This document shows, in pieces, positions 14,661 to 17,911 of a DNA stretch of 17,911 nucleotides (its first letter is position 1; each line of letters begins with the position of its first letter). The notes beneath the pieces were generated by a model. That model saw only the letters and a program-made list of their open reading frames with translations, had not been told where the DNA came from and made no database searches. The stretch lies in contig SSGY01000204.1 of the NCBI GenBank assembly GCA_008017145.1, positions 1-17,911 on the forward strand. The letters are read 5' to 3'. A program made the translations under genes and the position numbers. The DNA is from Neisseriales bacterium (GTDB lineage Bacteria; Pseudomonadota; Gammaproteobacteria; Burkholderiales; UBA11063).

Positions 14661-17189
14661 TTAATTAGCTTTACAGTATTGTGGATAATCAGAACATGGA
14701 ATAATTGCCTGAGTGATCAAGTGAACTTTATCTATACCGGAATCTCTTGGGTCACTATCGTCGTAAAAATACTCTCTTATTGATTTTAATTCAAAGGATT
14801 TACTTCCGTTATAGACGATCAGTGCCGGAGTCCATAAGTTATACCTATTAGTGTCGACAAATTTATTAAATATTGCAGCATCATCATTCCGATTAAGCAT
14901 CCTACATGATGTATAGCCGGGCTGAATTGACTTACCATCAGTGTAACGCTGAAAATCAGTTTTGCCATCAACTCCAGATGGGCAAGATGCGTTAAAGATA
15001 AATGTGCCTCCATCTGCGGCCGCATTTGCATCCAATTCTGCATTAATAGAATAAGCTATTCCTCCAGTACCATTTAAAACATAATTATCATATGAACTCG
15101 CATTACTCGTTGATAATAGAGTAAACGTATCATTTTTTAAAGATGAATTACCATCAATCAAAAGTCTATTGGAGTCAAATTTCGCAACAGTTGCCCATTC
15201 GGTTAAACCATTTCCAGTATAAACATGTTGTTTCAGTACATCACCATAGATACTAAGACCTCGATCATTGTTCCTCGTCATATCAAACGCATAGGTATTT
15301 GGACTTGAGTTGCCATGAAATATACCTATCGCATCCGCATTTGTAATTGCTGGTTCCCACGTCTTATAGCTATCGCAGCGGAACGAGTCATTACTCTCAA
15401 CAAAATATGCAATTGCCGCAGATGGATGTTCACAGTCAGAGAACTTAAATGGCATACCTCTTGCTCCCACATACCAATCAGTTGAAATGGTTGATGCATT
15501 CTTGAGATTATCTGGTAAATTTACATATTGACTTGGTTTCACTTTGAACATCAAACGATCACCATCATAAAAACCACTTTCTGCCACAGGATAAAGGCTA
15601 CAATTTTTATCATTCAAATCCGCTGGTTTAACCCCAAAACCACAAGTATAATAATTAACATAACCACCAAAGGTATAGAAAACACTAGACTCTCCCACTC
15701 CTCCTCTTGGCAGACTGTTAATATCTAATGTAGTATAATGCTTAGGGTACATTTCTGAGTATGGACGCAATGCTACTTCGTATTTATAGCTCTTCCCATC
15801 TACTGTATATGAAGTAGGTAGAGCTGGTAATGTCTTCGTAGTCAATGGATTATCCGATACCGTATATTTATAAACTGTATTAAACATAATATTTGTACGC
15901 GCAGTATACAACATCAATAAGTTATTCTCTTTATTGATATAGTCATCTTCTAAATCTTTAAGAGTAGTTACTTTTTTAACCTCAAAATTAATTGCCGGGA
16001 TTCCTTCATAACCGCTAATCTGCGGAATATAACTTTTAGAATTGGTTTGCAATGCATTAACCGCGGCAAGGAAATTTAGATAATTATTAGTATGCTCAAT
16101 TGCAAATGCTCCCTGAAGTGAGTTATAGGCAGACTGTAATATAAATACCAATGAGGCATTATATTGAGCTATAGTATCAGCATAGTTTGTGGAAGCTGTT
16201 CCCTGCACTGGAACCTGGGTCTTAAGGTTCGCAAACATTGAATCTAAAACCTGAATCAGAGCACTTTGGTTTGCATTTGTAACTTGAGTTACTTTTGAAA
16301 AATCGCCATTATAGCCAGCATCGATTTTTGCAGCACTAATATTTACTAAGGCATCAGCAAAAGACTGTTTATCAGAAATACTGATACTTAGATCGCCAGA
16401 GTAAGCAGCCAAATCTTTAGCTACGCCCATAAAATCAAGTTGTGTATCCGTGTTACACGAAGTACCAAATTCATCAAAGCCAAGTCCACTGTAGCCAAAA
16501 TAATGGTAAGCCAAATCAGAAGTACTCAACATACAGCTGCCAAGACTTGAATTTAAATTGGGACCATAAGATATTTGGGACATTGCTGAAAATAATTTAT
16601 GCTGCGCACTATTTGCACTATTCGCGCTTTGCTCTTTTAAAGATTGATAAAAAATATTATTTGTTCTAGTCATTTGCTGATCCAATGCAGCAACTTTAGA
16701 CTGCAACCGTGAAAGCTGCGCAGTGATATTATTCGGATCATATTCAGCTGCAGGTTCTGGAGTCGTAAAGGCATCAATCAATGGTCCTGCAAAAGCAGCA
16801 ATAGCTATAGATAGAACAGGTCCAACAACAGGAACGAAAGCAACCGCACCAGAAACAACAGTTATCCCCGCATTAACGCCATCACTCACATTCAAAGATT
16901 TCTCACTTGCTAACTGATTACTCTTCAAGTTTGGATCAAAAGCAAGCTTTATATCCTTAGGTGTGTAAAAATCACGATTTATAACCTCATAATTAACAGG
17001 TCCCTTTACAGCATTTTTCACTCGCTCAATAAATGCAGCATGATTTGCATCATTATTGTTAACAATTGCCTGAGCAGCTTGTAGAGAATTAGATGACCCA
17101 TCTGCTGTAGAACGCCCACCGTTACATCCAGCGAGAAATAGACTCACCGCCAGCACACAGGCTATTGGCTTTAATTTTTGTGTTTTCAT
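14661..17189 (-). CDS. Large lipoprotein with hydrophobic hairpin and coiled coil (toxin-like)
   Basis: The 842-aa product starts at the ATG at 17189, which has AAGGA upstream and is followed at once by a signal peptide with lipobox L19-A20-G21-C22. An in-frame TTG at 17225 would bury the signal peptide and is rejected. After a polar segment, residues 106-141 form a Gly/Val/Ala-rich hydrophobic stretch (AFVPVVGPVLSIAIAAFAGP) that could make a helical hairpin. A predicted coiled coil follows (about 153-187), then a mostly helical region to about 450 and a beta-rich C-terminal half with several cysteines (for example SDCEHP, FRCDSY, IPCSDYPQYC). A helical N-terminal half with a buried hydrophobic hairpin is seen in alpha-helical pore-forming toxins and in the Cry-toxin N domain. 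That comparison is by appearance only and no family was recognised. It is the first gene of the unit with the stalked propeller. Confidence 0.75.
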   Translation of the reverse strand: MKTQKLKPIACVLAVSLFLAGCNGGRSTADGSSNSLQAAQAIVNNNDANHAAFIERVKNAVKGPVNYEVINRDFYTPKDIKLAFDPNLKSNQLASEKSLNVSDGVNAGITVVSGAVAFVPVVGPVLSIAIAAFAGPLIDAFTTPEPAAEYDPNNITAQLSRLQSKVAALDQQMTRTNNIFYQSLKEQSANSANSAQHKLFSAMSQISYGPNLNSSLGSCMLSTSDLAYHYFGYSGLGFDEFGTSCNTDTQLDFMGVAKDLAAYSGDLSISISDKQSFADALVNISAAKIDAGYNGDFSKVTQVTNANQSALIQVLDSMFANLKTQVPVQGTASTNYADTIAQYNASLVFILQSAYNSLQGAFAIEHTNNYLNFLAAVNALQTNSKSYIPQISGYEGIPAINFEVKKVTTLKDLEDDYINKENNLLMLYTARTNIMFNTVYKYTVSDNPLTTKTLPALPTSYTVDGKSYKYEVALRPYSEMYPKHYTTLDINSLPRGGVGESSVFYTFGGYVNYYTCGFGVKPADLNDKNCSLYPVAESGFYDGDRLMFKVKPSQYVNLPDNLKNASTISTDWYVGARGMPFKFSDCEHPSAAIAYFVESNDSFRCDSYKTWEPAITNADAIGIFHGNSSPNTYAFDMTRNNDRGLSIYGDVLKQHVYTGNGLTEWATVAKFDSNRLLIDGNSSLKNDTFTLLSTSNASSYDNYVLNGTGGIAYSINAELDANAAADGGTFIFNASCPSGVDGKTDFQRYTDGKSIQPGYTSCRMLNRNDDAAIFNKFVDTNRYNLWTPALIVYNGSKSFELKSIREYFYDDSDPRDSGIDKVHLITQAIIPCSDYPQYCKAN

Positions 17190-17295
17190 ATTACTTTTTC
17201 CTTTAAATATTTCACAACTTTTCAATATGAACTTATTGCAATATTCGACAGACGAACATTACAGTAGGAATAATCGCTTACTACCTTAAGCACCG

Positions 17296-17325
17296 ATTGT
17301 ATGATGGCAGGTTAATTTTTAACAA
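17296..17325 (-). promoter_or_regulatory. Predicted promoter of the 842-aa / 367-aa lipoprotein unit
   Basis: On the minus strand TTGTTA (17325-17320) and TACAAT (17301-17296) are 18 nt apart; TACAAT matches five of six consensus bases. This gives a leader of about 100 nt. The -35 box shares its first three bases with the dyad at 17323-17344, so a protein bound there would compete with or contact RNA polymerase. Confidence 0.5.
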
Positions 17326-17344
17326 TAGATATTTTTATCTATTG
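17323..17344. promoter_or_regulatory. Operator-like dyad, copy 2 (CAATAG-N10-CTATTG)
   Basis: This is the most symmetrical copy: CAATAGATA-TTTT-TATCTATTG, 9-bp arms. It overlaps the -35 box of the 842-aa gene by 3 nt. On the plus strand its right half continues into a perfect TTGACA, although no good -10 box follows at standard spacing. Confidence 0.65.
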
Positions 17345-17481
17345 ACAAATTATTTTTACATTTTATTTATATATAACAATATATTAATAAATTACATAGA
17401 TACGAAATATACACCAATTAGTACAAAATAGCACATAACGTTACTTATTGCAACAGTTTTTATTTAGGCATAACTGCAACA

Positions 17482-17503
17482 GAATAGACAAAATTATCTA
17501 TTG
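17482..17503. promoter_or_regulatory. Operator-like dyad, copy 3 (GAATAG-N10-CTATTG)
   Basis: One base departs from symmetry in the left half (GAATAG). The centre is ACAAAATTAT, again 10 nt. Here the well-placed promoter is on the plus strand, pointing at the small ORF at the right edge. Confidence 0.55.
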
Positions 17504-17530
17504 CACTCATGTTGACTATCGACATACAAT
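17501..17530 (+). promoter_or_regulatory. Predicted promoter of the small right-edge ORF
   Basis: TTGCAC (17501-17506) and TACAAT (17525-17530) are separated by 18 nt. The -35 box shares its first three bases with dyad copy 3, the same geometry as the promoters of the 842-aa and 529-aa genes. Transcription would start near 17537, about 100 nt ahead of the ATG at 17640. Confidence 0.4.
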
Positions 17531-17639
17531 ACGGCGCTCTCATAACGTGGATTGCCCCACTCTGGCAAAATAAAGCAAAGTGGGATCTCCGCATAGAGTG
17601 AAAAAAACAAATTCAAAAATTGATAACATGGGGATTGAT

Positions 17640-17885
17640 ATGCGATACATAATTTTTAACAACCATCCAGCAGATATAATCAAATGTAACTGTGAGAAAG
17701 GGCAAGTTGAATCGTTCTTGACAATAGGTAATAAGCTCTTACCTATTAAAAAAATTAGCTACAAAGGAAAAAGTAAATTTATGATACATTGTAAATTTCC
17801 TTCACATAAGACAGAACGAGATTTTGTGCGTTCAATATTAACCAAAATGCAACTTAAGCATGAAATATTTGAATTTAATCTATAA
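17640..17885 (+). CDS. Small basic protein of unknown function
   Basis: The 81-aa product begins MRYIIFNNHPADIIKC and ends in HEIFEFNL. It is Lys-rich, has three Cys (two close together, KCNCEKG, and MIHCKFP), no signal peptide and no obvious membrane helix. The ATG at 17640 has GGGGA 5 nt upstream. The frame is open further up to a GTG at 17580 and an ATG at 17628, but neither has a Shine-Dalgarno. The predicted promoter at 17501-17530 and dyad copy 3 suggest co-regulation with the divergent lipoprotein unit. I recognise no family. A small regulator or partner of the island is possible; a chance ORF is not excluded. Confidence 0.5.
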   Translation: MRYIIFNNHPADIIKCNCEKGQVESFLTIGNKLLPIKKISYKGKSKFMIHCKFPSHKTERDFVRSILTKMQLKHEIFEFNL

Positions 17886-17911
17886 AATTACATACCCACA
17901 CAGTATATTGA

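Larger units (their letters stand above)
17190..17579. other. Divergent intergenic region with two operator-like dyads
   Basis: About 390 very AT-rich nt separate the 842-aa gene (minus) from the small plus-strand ORF. It contains a minus promoter, a plus promoter and two copies of the dyad, described separately. Near 17556-17584 CCCACT and AGTGGG could pair across a 17-nt loop, with no T-tract. TGCAACAG occurs twice (about 17453 and 17475). No further gene was found. Confidence 0.5.

Noticed and set aside
17190..17225. 12-codon N-terminal extension of the 842-aa lipoprotein from a TTG
   Set aside because: It would place the signal peptide internally; the ATG at 17189 has its own AAGGA and starts the signal sequence directly.

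Overview
This AT-rich window fits a low-GC Gram-negative proteobacterium. It encodes ApaH, chorismate lyase (ubiquinone synthesis), a Rep-type helicase, a beta-class-like GST and several lipobox lipoproteins. The genus cannot be fixed from the sequence; a low-GC beta- or gammaproteobacterium is an inference.

The left part (1-5539) is housekeeping. On the minus strand lie a SulP anion transporter that runs off the left edge, a GST 9 nt upstream of it, and rep. On the plus strand lie apaH and an overlapping ubiC. The rep/apaH divergent gap holds a large imperfect palindrome of about 125 bp. Next (5584-5989) is the relic of an IS3-family element: a complete orfA whose canonical C-terminus has been shifted out of frame at an A6 run, plus a stub of orfB.

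The right part (6082-17189) is an accessory island of seven minus-strand genes. All carry export signals: five lipoproteins and two signal-peptidase-I proteins. Read in transcription order they are: an 842-aa lipoprotein with a hydrophobic hairpin and coiled coil; a seven-repeat propeller lipoprotein on a Pro/Thr stalk; a 529-aa secreted protein; a 317-aa propeller-like lipoprotein; a 232-aa secreted protein; a 612-aa lipoprotein; and a second seven-repeat propeller lipoprotein. The 529- and 612-aa proteins are diverged paralogues. Both have a CGDSFV motif followed by a glycine strand and a later GG, which recalls the MACPF perforin core. The 232-aa protein weakly resembles aegerolysins, the known partners of MACPF pores. 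The working hypothesis is a secreted, surface-anchored, multi-component pore-forming or cell-contact system. This is inference from residue patterns, not a proven assignment.

A regulatory clue ties the island together. The dyad [C/G]AATAG-N10-CTATTG occurs three times, only in the intergenic regions upstream of the 529-aa gene, the 842-aa gene and a small plus-strand ORF at the right edge. In each case it overlaps a predicted -35 box by 3 nt, with a -10-like box 18 nt further on. This looks like a small regulon with one operator.
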